Origin: a virus
Strand: one strand, 5' to 3'
IMG/VR virus record: IMGVR_UViG_3300031787_000051
Location: 1 to 64,000 of that record
Length of the DNA: 64,000 bases
The notes under the pieces are model-generated. The model did not search any database. It saw only the letters and a program-made list of their open reading frames with translations, and was not told where the DNA came from. Every line of letters begins with the position of its first letter. Positions within the stretch are counted from its first letter, which is position 1. The position numbers and the translations under genes are program-made. Shown here piece after piece: positions 55,384 to 62,375 of this stretch.

Positions 55384-56870
55384 ATTTTATAGGCATAAGC
55401 AACGGATTTCATGATGCAGCGGTCAGTTTAATAGACGACCGTGGTAATATTCTTTTCGCTGGTCACAGCGAAAGATATAGCAAAATTAAAAATGACCCAA
55501 ACTTAAACGTTCATTTAATTACGGACGTACTAAAACATTCTTCCTCAGGGCATGATTTACATTATTACGAAAGACCTTATTTACGATTCTTAAGGTCATT
55601 GCGATCAGGTGAACCACTAGATTTCTCTGTTTTTAGTAAAACAAGATTAATAGGTAAAGAAGTTCAAAAAAGATTAGGTAAGAAAAAGTTACACTATCAC
55701 AATCATCATTTAAGCCATGCAGCAGCAGGTTTTCAAACAAGTCCGTTCAATAATGCTACGGTATTAATAATAGATGCTATCGGAGAATTTGACACAATAT
55801 CAATTTGGGATGCAGATTATGACCGTAATGGTAAAGCTATATATAAAAATCTGTATACAAAAAAATATCCAAATAGCTTAGGCTTATTCTACAGTGCTAT
55901 GACACAACATGTAGGTTTACATCCGATGGATGAAGAATACATTATGATGGGTATGGCTGCTTATGGCAACCCTACATACACCGAACAAATGTTTGAATCA
56001 TTTGTATACGATAAAAACAATTTTGAATTCAAAGAAAACTTACATACTGGTATAGACGAACGCCATAGCTTCTTGCATCATGCTAATGAAATGGATATAG
56101 CAGCTAGTGCGCAGAAGTTTTTAGAAGAAATGTTAGAAGTAGCGTTAACACTGTGCAAAGAAAAAGGTTATAGTAATAACTTAGTATACGGTGGTGGCGT
56201 TGCATTAAATTGTTTGGCTAACAGAATACTAGGTAAATATTTTGACAAAGTTTGGATTATGCCTAATCCAGGTGATGCAGGTAGCAGTTTAGGAGCAGCA
56301 GCACTAGGTTATGGGCGTAATTTAAATTGGAAGAATGCTTATCTTGGTCATAACATAAAAGGGCATTATCCTACTGTAGATTTATATGATGAACTTAAGA
56401 AAAACAAGATAGTGGGTGTAGCTTCAGGTCGTGCTGAGTTTGGACCTAGGGCATTAGGCAATCGCAGTTTATTAGCTGATCCTAGAGGGAATGAAATAAA
56501 AGATAAAGTAAATGAAATTAAGCGTAGGCAAAAGTTTAGACCATTTGCACCCGTAATATTAGAAGAATATGCAAATGAATATTTTGATATGCCTAAATGT
56601 TGGGTAGATAGTAGATACATGCAAATAGTTGCTAACTGTAAATATCCAGAAAAGTTTCCTGCTATCGTACACCATGATAATACAAGTAGAGTACAGACTG
56701 TACCTAAAGACGGATCAGGTATTAGAGAGTTATTAGAATTTTGGCATTATCATACAGGTTGTCCTATGTTATTAAACACCTCACTTAATATCAAAGGTGA
56801 ACCAATGGTAAATGATAGAGCAGATGCAGATAGATTTCAAAGCAAATATAAAATAAAGGTGTGTTCATGA
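55380..56870 (+). CDS. Carbamoyltransferase, NodU/TobZ family
   Basis: The 496-residue protein has an N-terminal ISNGFHDAAVSLI, the metal/His motif HHLSHAAAGFQTSPF, and DAIGEFDTISIW. The C-terminal YrdC-like half shows GRAEFGPRALGNRSLLADPR, RRQKFRPFAPVILEE and NTSLNIKGEPMVN. These are the signatures of O-carbamoyltransferases that place a carbamoyl group on hydroxyls of sugars or antibiotics, using carbamoyl phosphate and ATP. Length is somewhat below the usual about 550-600, with a short end after GEPMVN. In this cluster the substrate is probably a glycan. Confidence 0.9.
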   Translation: MNFIGISNGFHDAAVSLIDDRGNILFAGHSERYSKIKNDPNLNVHLITDVLKHSSSGHDLHYYERPYLRFLRSLRSGEPLDFSVFSKTRLIGKEVQKRLGKKKLHYHNHHLSHAAAGFQTSPFNNATVLIIDAIGEFDTISIWDADYDRNGKAIYKNLYTKKYPNSLGLFYSAMTQHVGLHPMDEEYIMMGMAAYGNPTYTEQMFESFVYDKNNFEFKENLHTGIDERHSFLHHANEMDIAASAQKFLEEMLEVALTLCKEKGYSNNLVYGGGVALNCLANRILGKYFDKVWIMPNPGDAGSSLGAAALGYGRNLNWKNAYLGHNIKGHYPTVDLYDELKKNKIVGVASGRAEFGPRALGNRSLLADPRGNEIKDKVNEIKRRQKFRPFAPVILEEYANEYFDMPKCWVDSRYMQIVANCKYPEKFPAIVHHDNTSRVQTVPKDGSGIRELLEFWHYHTGCPMLLNTSLNIKGEPMVNDRADADRFQSKYKIKVCS

Positions 56871-59800
56871 TGGTAGAACAAAAAGATTACGATATAGAAG
56901 AAAGAATTAAGTTATGGGAACAAGGTTATTGGGTTATCCCCGATAATGTTGATACTGAGGGCTTTGACTTTTCATGGAGACCTAGTTACTATGACAGACC
57001 TTATACGCATCAGTTTGGAACACAATGGCAGAAAACTGGCGGACCTAAGTTTGTAATTCCCGAAAGTGAAGGTGTTAAGTACCATGACTTTCAAACAGTA
57101 AGACATTTGCAACATAAAGAAAACTTTTTTATTAAAAATGATAAATTAGATTTTGACTTTAGCTGGCATCCTGATGACACTGAAGAACCCTTCGTGTATA
57201 TTTTTATTGGTTCAATAGATGAAGAAGAAAAAATTGTTGCAGAATATCATGTAGAGGGCGCTGAAAAACAAAAGTATATTTCAATAGACTTAAAATATAA
57301 AATTCCTCCTATCCTTACATTTTCCTCTCAAAAAGAATTCAAAGAGTTAGTTAGCTTATACTTTGATACAGAATTTTGGGCTGTGCCTGTTAACGTAGAT
57401 GTATCAAACTTTGACTTTGGTTGGATGCCGAATAAACATGAACCTCCATATGTTCATGTATTTGGAACACAATGGGACTCTGATGGAGGACCTTGCTATG
57501 TAGTACCGAATAATCAAGGTACTAAGTATCAGCAAAGTCAAAAAGCATTACGAAAGTGTATGGTTCCTATTTATGAAATAGATGATACTACGACAGTTGA
57601 GGATTTAATTTACGAATATCCTAGTGATGCATTTTGGGCAGTACCTAACAATATAGACAAAGAATCATTTGATTTTACGTGGGTACCTAACAGATATGAC
57701 CCTCCTTATATTCATCAATTCGGTACGAGATTTAATACATCAGATGGACCTGCATATGTAGTACCTTCTAATAAAGGTTACAAGTATCATGATTATCCTT
57801 TAGCAGCTAAAATACCACTTAAAAAATATACATTAGATAAAATTAATACGTTACAAAAAATAATATCTGAACATAGAACTGAAACTTTTTGGGTAGTACC
57901 TGAAAATTTAAATGATGAAGATTTTGATTATAGTTGGGAACCTCCTATAGGAGAACCTCCGTATTTACATCAGTTTGGTACGCAATGGAATCAAGATGCA
58001 GGACCTGCACTTATCGTTCCTAATTATATGGGAGTAAAATATCAAACATTTCAGATAGCAAAAAAATCATCTGATACGGTAATTCATTATATTGAAACCG
58101 ATTTAGATGATTTAATAAATGAATTCCCTGAAGATAATTTTTGGGCAGTGCCTAAAGGTCTAGATGTAAGTAAGTTTGATTTCAGTTGGGAACCAAGAAA
58201 AGACGAACCTTACTTACATATGTTTGGCACACAATGGCAAAATACGGGTGGTCCTGTTTATGTGGTTGCTGATTATGAAGGTATTAAATATCAAACATTT
58301 CAAGCAGCAATCAAATTGCCGGATGAATCAAGATTTACAAAGTTAACTACTGATGAAATTTTATTCGATTATAGTTGGCATCATGATGATAGAGACCCTC
58401 CCTATATCTACAAATTTGGAGTCAAAAATGAGTATAGAGATAATTTAAAATATGTGTTAGAATATAAAATAGAAGGTGCAACGCAGACAAAGTTTGTTGC
58501 TAATCCTATTGTAAAATTAATTAACAAAAACATCAAAAAATATTATATTGAAACTACACTTGAGGATTTAATTAAACAACATCCTGATGAAATGTTTTGG
58601 GCCCTAAACGCTGAATTAAATTACGACAAGTTTGATTTTAGTTGGGAACCCGAAGATTATGAATCCCCATATGTGCATGTTTTTGGAAACAAAGAGAGCC
58701 TAGACCTACAGACGTACTTTGTTATTGAAAAACACTGTAAAGAAAAAATACAGTATAATTATGTTTCTGAACTAGAAATTGATGTAGATTCTAAACTAGA
58801 TATGTTTTATATTGATAGAATGAATAAGGATAGTTTAGAAAATTTTGAAATACTACAAGAAAAGTTTCCTCAAATAAAGAAAACAAGATTCGCTAACGGC
58901 TGGGCTGAAGTAATTGCTAGTTGTGCCAACAAGTCTAAAACTAAACTGTTTTGGGTTTTAAGTAGCGAGATTGATTATGCTGATTTTGATTTTAACTACT
59001 ATCCTAGTATTTGGCAAACAAGAATGCTTCACGTATTTAAGACCCAATGGACTCAGTGGGGTTACACTTATCTTGTAAATAAGGATTCATATCTTATTGA
59101 ATATAAAAAAGATAAACTACTTGAAGATATGTCTATGCTAAACTTTGTTAACAAAGAGGCTAAGATAAAAGAATCATTGCATGACATTTATCTAATTGAT
59201 TTTGGCAATCAACACACTTGTTTAGAAACTTTAAAAGACAGAGTTCCAAACAGAAATATCACAGTTATCCCACACGACACAGATTACTATCAGACGTTCT
59301 TTTCTATTGTAGAATCATTGCCTACTAAGAACGAGCATTATATTTGGATATGTAGTTCAATTTGTGATTATAGTAATTTTGATTTTACTCAGACGTTTGA
59401 TACAGGTACAAGCGAACAGATGTATGTGTTTGCTAGTAATAATCAAAAGTTCGGTGACACATTCTTAGTAAATGTGAATGAATTAAGAATGTTTTTACCA
59501 ATTATTAAAAAGTTAGATGATTACCCTGAAATAAATTTTAAAGGTGAGCAATCAGTTCCAAGATTGCCTGCTCCTGTTACTATAGTAGATGATGATACTT
59601 TGGTTAATAGCATTCACAATCAAGTAGACTTTCCATATCAAGTTCTTATTACAGCAGATAATAAAAACATGAGGCATGAAGATATTGATACAATGTCATT
59701 ATGGAAAGCAGAAGATAAAACTGTTATAATCACAAGTACAGGTGCAAGTAGAATCATTGCTCCCAAAGAAACAAGTAAGTTTGTTAAGAAAGAAATTTAC

Positions 59801-60529
59801 GATTATCCATATATAATCACAAGTAAAAAATTATCGCAAAGCAAACCATTAGATATTGTTTTCTTTAGTAATGGTGAAGCTTGCGCGGAAGAAAACTACG
59901 AACATCTGTTGAATATAGCAAAAGACTTGCCTAACATAGTAGTAGGTGTTGATGGTATTAAAGGTCGTGTAGCTAGTCAACATGAAGCAGCTAGAATGTC
60001 AAACACACCTTGGTATTTCTTAGTGAACGCAAAGCTTAAAGTCAATGAAGATTTTAATTTTGATTGGCAACCAGATAGATTACAGATACCAAAGCATTAT
60101 ATCTTTACTGCTACTAACCCATTAAATGGATTAGAATATGGTCACCAAGCTATTGTCGCCAACAATAAAAAGTTGACACTTAATACTATTGTTAAGGGTC
60201 TAGACTTTACACTTGACAGTGAACACGAAGTTGTTAATATTAATTCAGGGATTAGTCGGTTTAATACAAGCAAATGGGATACTTGGAGAACTGCTTTTAG
60301 AGAAGTAGTCAAACTTAAGCATAGCGTAGAAACTATAGGATCTGAAGAAAACAAAGAAAGACTTGACATTTGGCTTACCGTGGCTACCGGAGAATACAGC
60401 GAATATTGCTTGAAGGGTGCAAACGAAGCGGTCAAGTATTATGAAAGTGTTAAGGGTGACTTTGAGAAACTAAGATTAACCTATGACTGGGCTTGGATCA
60501 AAGAGTACTACGATAATTTATACCCGTAA
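56867..60529 (+). CDS. Repeat protein of degenerate glycosyltransferase-like modules
   Basis: The 1220-residue protein is built from at least nine related modules. Four close copies start near residues 168, 255, 339 and 424 (period about 85). Their core is FWAVPxNxD, then FDFSWxP, PPYxHxFGTQW, GGPxYVVP and KYQxxQ. Copies near 20, 576, 694, 825 and 1048 are more decayed. The last lies in a domain (about 1027-1215) paralogous to the 51259-52191 transferase: VDGIKGRVASQHEAA and TWRTAFREVVKLK align, but DGDN is VNAK. So it seems a chain of GT-derived, probably non-catalytic units, perhaps a sugar-binding scaffold. It overlaps the carbamoyltransferase by ATGA and ends the cluster. Confidence 0.7.
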   Translation: MMVEQKDYDIEERIKLWEQGYWVIPDNVDTEGFDFSWRPSYYDRPYTHQFGTQWQKTGGPKFVIPESEGVKYHDFQTVRHLQHKENFFIKNDKLDFDFSWHPDDTEEPFVYIFIGSIDEEEKIVAEYHVEGAEKQKYISIDLKYKIPPILTFSSQKEFKELVSLYFDTEFWAVPVNVDVSNFDFGWMPNKHEPPYVHVFGTQWDSDGGPCYVVPNNQGTKYQQSQKALRKCMVPIYEIDDTTTVEDLIYEYPSDAFWAVPNNIDKESFDFTWVPNRYDPPYIHQFGTRFNTSDGPAYVVPSNKGYKYHDYPLAAKIPLKKYTLDKINTLQKIISEHRTETFWVVPENLNDEDFDYSWEPPIGEPPYLHQFGTQWNQDAGPALIVPNYMGVKYQTFQIAKKSSDTVIHYIETDLDDLINEFPEDNFWAVPKGLDVSKFDFSWEPRKDEPYLHMFGTQWQNTGGPVYVVADYEGIKYQTFQAAIKLPDESRFTKLTTDEILFDYSWHHDDRDPPYIYKFGVKNEYRDNLKYVLEYKIEGATQTKFVANPIVKLINKNIKKYYIETTLEDLIKQHPDEMFWALNAELNYDKFDFSWEPEDYESPYVHVFGNKESLDLQTYFVIEKHCKEKIQYNYVSELEIDVDSKLDMFYIDRMNKDSLENFEILQEKFPQIKKTRFANGWAEVIASCANKSKTKLFWVLSSEIDYADFDFNYYPSIWQTRMLHVFKTQWTQWGYTYLVNKDSYLIEYKKDKLLEDMSMLNFVNKEAKIKESLHDIYLIDFGNQHTCLETLKDRVPNRNITVIPHDTDYYQTFFSIVESLPTKNEHYIWICSSICDYSNFDFTQTFDTGTSEQMYVFASNNQKFGDTFLVNVNELRMFLPIIKKLDDYPEINFKGEQSVPRLPAPVTIVDDDTLVNSIHNQVDFPYQVLITADNKNMRHEDIDTMSLWKAEDKTVIITSTGASRIIAPKETSKFVKKEIYDYPYIITSKKLSQSKPLDIVFFSNGEACAEENYEHLLNIAKDLPNIVVGVDGIKGRVASQHEAARMSNTPWYFLVNAKLKVNEDFNFDWQPDRLQIPKHYIFTATNPLNGLEYGHQAIVANNKKLTLNTIVKGLDFTLDSEHEVVNINSGISRFNTSKWDTWRTAFREVVKLKHSVETIGSEENKERLDIWLTVATGEYSEYCLKGANEAVKYYESVKGDFEKLRLTYDWAWIKEYYDNLYP
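57369..58310 (+). repeat. Four regular copies of the 85-residue module
   Basis: Copies begin near 57370, 57632, 57884 and 58138. Core FWAVP-FDFSW-HxFGTQW-YVVP-KYQ is kept in each while the spacer (LxxLIxExPxxxFW) varies. Two shorter variants with FDFSWHPDD and FDYSWHHDD, ending in (H/K)(V/I)EGA, lie before and after the set. Confidence 0.8.
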
Positions 60530-60531
60530 TT

Positions 60532-60539
60532 TATAAATA
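60532..60539 (+). promoter_or_regulatory. Exact late-promoter consensus TATAAATA
   Basis: TATAAATA ends five bases before the ATG at 60545, the same spacing as at gp20, at 4275 and at 61280. It would give a message starting at or next to the start codon. Confidence 0.6.
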
Positions 60540-60544
60540 ATTAT

Positions 60545-60682
60545 ATGTCAGTTGAAGGATTATATTTTGTAATTGGATTTCTGCTTGGGGTTTTATTAAC
60601 CGGTTGTATCTGTTTGGCTTGTGTTTTAATATACCATGAATGGATAAGTAAAGAAAAGCCACTGAGCGATTACGAAGATTAG
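60545..60682 (+). CDS. Small single-pass membrane protein
   Basis: The 45-residue protein MSVEGLYFVIGFLLGVLLTG continues to LACVLIYHEW and an acidic end KPLSDYED. One membrane helix spans about residues 6-31. No homologue recognised. It is short enough to be regulatory or to act at lysis, but this is a guess from the shape. Confidence 0.55.
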   Translation: MSVEGLYFVIGFLLGVLLTGCICLACVLIYHEWISKEKPLSDYED

Positions 60683-60696
60683 TTTATTTCGACATA

Positions 60697-60891
60697 ATGA
60701 CATATAACCGGGAATTATATGTGAATTATGTATTAATTGTTGCTGTTATTATCTCAGGACATATCCATGAAAGTCAATGGAAAACATTTGACAGAATGGA
60801 AGAATGTTTAGAAGTCGCACGTAGCATCACACACAATAGACCAAACATGACCGCATTTTGTGTGCCCGAACAACAAGTTAAGAAACCCTAA
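60697..60891 (+). CDS. Small two-cysteine protein with hydrophobic N-terminus
   Basis: The 64-residue frame has a hydrophobic stretch (YVLIVAVIISG), then EECLEVARSI and AFCVPEQ, with two Cys 22 residues apart. A GTG at 60721 would give a 56-residue form that better resembles the proteins at 61280 and 61481: hydrophobic start, then E-x-C, then C. It is probably exported or membrane-anchored. Function unknown. Confidence 0.5.
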   Translation: MTYNRELYVNYVLIVAVIISGHIHESQWKTFDRMEECLEVARSITHNRPNMTAFCVPEQQVKKP

Positions 60892-60895
60892 TTTG

Positions 60896-60922
60896 TTGAC
60901 AATCTTTCCGAATAAATATAAA
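60896..60922 (+). promoter_or_regulatory. Promoter of the tmRNA gene
   Basis: TTGACA (60896-60901), a 15-base gap, then TATAAA (60917-60922) resembles a host sigma-70 promoter. An overlapping AATAAATA (60911-60918) matches the phage late box. So the tmRNA could be made early by host enzyme and again late. Confidence 0.6.
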
Positions 60923-60923
60923 C

Positions 60924-60995
60924 TACAGGTTATTGCTGTATGAAGCAACCCCAAAAGGGTTCTGGACGCGGGTTCGACTCCCGCCTGGTCCACCA
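60924..60995 (+). ncRNA. ssrA: tmRNA acceptor piece (permuted ssrA, 3' part encoded first)
   Basis: This segment ends in the T arm GCGGG-TTCGACT-CCCGC and acceptor strand CTGGTCC-A-CCA (CCA at 60993-60995), preceded by the near-universal tmRNA block GGACGCGGGTTCGA. Two hairpins lie upstream (TACAG/CTGTA and AACCC/GGGTT). The strand CTGGTCC pairs with GGGCCAG at 61077-61083 downstream, including the G3-U70 wobble recognised by alanyl-tRNA synthetase. In an ordinary tmRNA this part is at the 3' end; here it precedes the tag. The exact 5' end is uncertain. Confidence 0.85.
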
Positions 60996-61076
60996 AAAGC
61001 AAATGGCTTCGGATACTGTGCGGCCGCTACGGTTCCTGAATGTTGGTATAATAAGTAGCTCCAACTTGCTTTTGAT
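60996..61076 (+). other. Intervening segment of permuted tmRNA precursor
   Basis: These bases join the two tmRNA pieces and should be cut out. Its ends pair: CCAAAAGCAA next to the CCA end with TTGCTTTTG before 61077 extend the acceptor stem. This would hold the precursor together for cleavage by RNase P and 3' nucleases. Confidence 0.75.
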
Positions 61077-61240
61077 GGGCCAGACATGGTTTCGACAGGG
61101 TCAAGAGTAGGCGAGTGGACAGCACGGTAGGCGATGACCGTAAATCAAGCAAAATTATAACTGCAAACGCAGCTAACGATGAGGTTTTTGCTCTAGCAGC
61201 ATGATCTCCGGGGGAACTATCCCTTGTTACCAAAAATAGT
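61077..61240 (+). ncRNA. ssrA: tmRNA coding piece with tag ANAANDEVFALAA
   Basis: The piece starts GGGCCAGACATGGTTTCGACA, matching the tmRNA acceptor strand and D-loop region. AGGGTC can pair with GGTTCT of the acceptor piece as helix P2. After ATAACT the resume codon GCA (61163) opens the tag GCA AAC GCA GCT AAC GAT GAG GTT TTT GCT CTA GCA GCA, stop TGA at 61202-61204. The tag ends in ALAA, a ClpXP-type degron. tmRNA frees stalled ribosomes and marks the peptides. The 3' end is set before the terminator and is approximate. Confidence 0.88.
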
Positions 61241-61265
61241 AATAGGGACTTCGGTCCCTATTTTT
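61241..61265 (+). terminator. Rho-independent terminator of the tmRNA gene
   Basis: AATAGGGAC-TTCG-GTCCCTATT followed by TTT: a 9-bp stem with TTCG loop and T tract. Confidence 0.9.
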
Positions 61266-61266
61266 A

Positions 61267-61274
61267 ACTAAATA
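61267..61274 (+). promoter_or_regulatory. Late-promoter box ACTAAATA, five bases before ATG
   Basis: ACTAAATA, then ATAGT, then the ATG at 61280. The string TAAATAATAGTATG is identical to that before the gene at 4275, on the other strand 57 kb away. Confidence 0.6.
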
Positions 61275-61279
61275 ATAGT

Positions 61280-61480
61280 ATGTGGATTCTCATTATCAGT
61301 ATGTATTTGCCACAATCTTATGGCTTTACACAAAGTCAGGGAGTTATACAGGCTCCTCAGCCTAGTTACGAAACATGTATGCGTGAAAAAGAAAGAATCA
61401 GGGCTACTTGGTATACAGATGGTTACAGAGTAAGTCCAAGATGTATCTACATTAAATATTACAATTCACCCGGTGGTTGA
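61280..61480 (+). CDS. Small two-cysteine protein with hydrophobic N-terminus
   Basis: The 66-residue protein has a short hydrophobic start (MWILIISMYLPQSYGF), then YETCMREKERI and VSPRCIYIKY. The plan matches the proteins at 60697 and 61481. It probably leaves the cytoplasm or stays in the inner membrane with a disulphide. The late box five bases upstream suggests a leaderless message. Its stop directly abuts the stop of the convergent gene at 61481. Confidence 0.6.
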   Translation: MWILIISMYLPQSYGFTQSQGVIQAPQPSYETCMREKERIRATWYTDGYRVSPRCIYIKYYNSPGG

Positions 61481-61684
61481 TTATTGATCAAATGTTTTGT
61501 TTGGTGTAAGATAATCTTTAAAAGTACAATTTCCTGATATTTGTGTGTCTTTTAAATATAGTGCTTGCATAGCCTTAGTCAATTCTTTCCTACACTCACT
61601 TTCAGTAAGATAAAAGTTATTAACACTTCCTTTATGTCTATAAGGAGGTTCAGAACTAAGAACGATTATAAGTAATACCCACAT
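61481..61684 (-). CDS. Small two-cysteine protein with hydrophobic N-terminus
   Basis: The 67-residue protein MWVLLIIVLSSEPPYRHKGS has a hydrophobic start like its convergent neighbour (MWILIISM), then ESECRKELTKAM and SGNCTFKDYL. It follows the amidotransferase-like gene with one base between. The two Cys are about 22 residues apart. It is probably the third member of the same small family. Function unknown. Confidence 0.55.
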   Translation of the reverse strand: MWVLLIIVLSSEPPYRHKGSVNNFYLTESECRKELTKAMQALYLKDTQISGNCTFKDYLTPNKTFDQ

Positions 61685-61685
61685 A

Positions 61686-62330
61686 TTATTTCTTTAGTAA
61701 GCGATATGTAAAATCCAACAATAATTTACCATGAGTGTTGTTATGATAATGTCTACGCATCCAACTATAACCATCATACCAATGCTTTTCACTCTCTGGA
61801 TGACAACCTATTAATCCGACATTATCTTGAATAATAGCCATTGGATCGCCGTTCTTGTATCTAGCGATAGTTTCAAATTTACTCTCATCCCCGACCAAAG
61901 CACACCCGTCAAAGAAGTACATATTCATAGGATTGTTTTCCCATGTGATTTGAATGTTTTTTGCGTGGGGTCGGCGTGTGTCGGTACCTGGTCTTTTTAT
62001 ATATTGAACCACTCTTGTCGTATTCAATAGCCCTAAGTATTCAGTGTCGGCCCAATAAGCACCCATACAAATTCCTAAGTACTTTCCACCTGATGCGACA
62101 AAGTTCCGTATGGACTGAGCATGAATTTTCATCAGATATTTGTAAGTATCGCTGTCTCCGATTCCTCCGGGAACTGCAATAATATCCACATCATCAAAAA
62201 AGTCATCCTCTAGTTCATGTTTTGTGAAAATCTTGAATCTAAAGTGTGGGCTTAATGCTTTGATAATCCCATTTCCGCTTTGCACTGAACACTTAGGTTG
62301 GTGTAAAAATAAAGCTATTGTTGGGAGCAT
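61686..62330 (-). CDS. Class I glutamine-amidotransferase-like protein (BPL_N type)
   Basis: From the ATG at 62330 the protein has 214 residues; a longer start at 62351 adds seven residues but contains the late-promoter box. Motifs: VPGGIGDSDTYKYLM, the nucleophile elbow GKYLGICMGAYWAD (Cys95 in the long numbering), and IGCHPESEKHW with His184 and Glu186. These give a complete Cys-His-Glu triad. Start LPTIALFLHQPKCSVQSGNG is like the biotin-protein-ligase N-terminal-domain family. No partner synthetase domain is present, so the amide donor and acceptor are unknown. Cell-wall precursor or nucleotide amidation are possibilities. Confidence 0.75.
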   Translation of the reverse strand: MLPTIALFLHQPKCSVQSGNGIIKALSPHFRFKIFTKHELEDDFFDDVDIIAVPGGIGDSDTYKYLMKIHAQSIRNFVASGGKYLGICMGAYWADTEYLGLLNTTRVVQYIKRPGTDTRRPHAKNIQITWENNPMNMYFFDGCALVGDESKFETIARYKNGDPMAIIQDNVGLIGCHPESEKHWYDGYSWMRRHYHNNTHGKLLLDFTYRLLKK

Positions 62331-62338
62331 GATATGTC

Positions 62339-62346
62339 TATTTATC
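62339..62346 (-). promoter_or_regulatory. Late-promoter box GATAAATA before amidotransferase-like gene
   Basis: The minus strand reads GATAAATA, then eight bases, then the ATG at 62330. It lies just after the porin terminator, so the gene has its own promoter. Confidence 0.5.
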
Positions 62347-62352
62347 TCCATT

Positions 62353-62372
62353 AAAAAAGCCCCGAAGGGCTT
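62353..62372 (-). terminator. Rho-independent terminator of the pstS-porin operon
   Basis: On the minus strand AAGCCC-TTCG-GGGCTT followed by TTTT, starting four bases after the porin stop. Like 27-52 and 61241-61265 it uses a TTCG loop. Confidence 0.88.
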
Positions 62373-62375
62373 ATT

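Noticed and set aside
60924-60995. An isolated tRNA gene ending in CCA
   Set aside because: Only the T arm and acceptor strand are present. There is no anticodon arm, and the acceptor strand pairs with 61077-61083 downstream, as in a permuted tmRNA.
62331-62351. Longer N-terminus of the amidotransferase-like protein (start at 62351)
   Set aside because: The added codons contain the GATAAATA promoter box and lie right against the porin terminator; family members begin near the second Met. The longer form remains possible.
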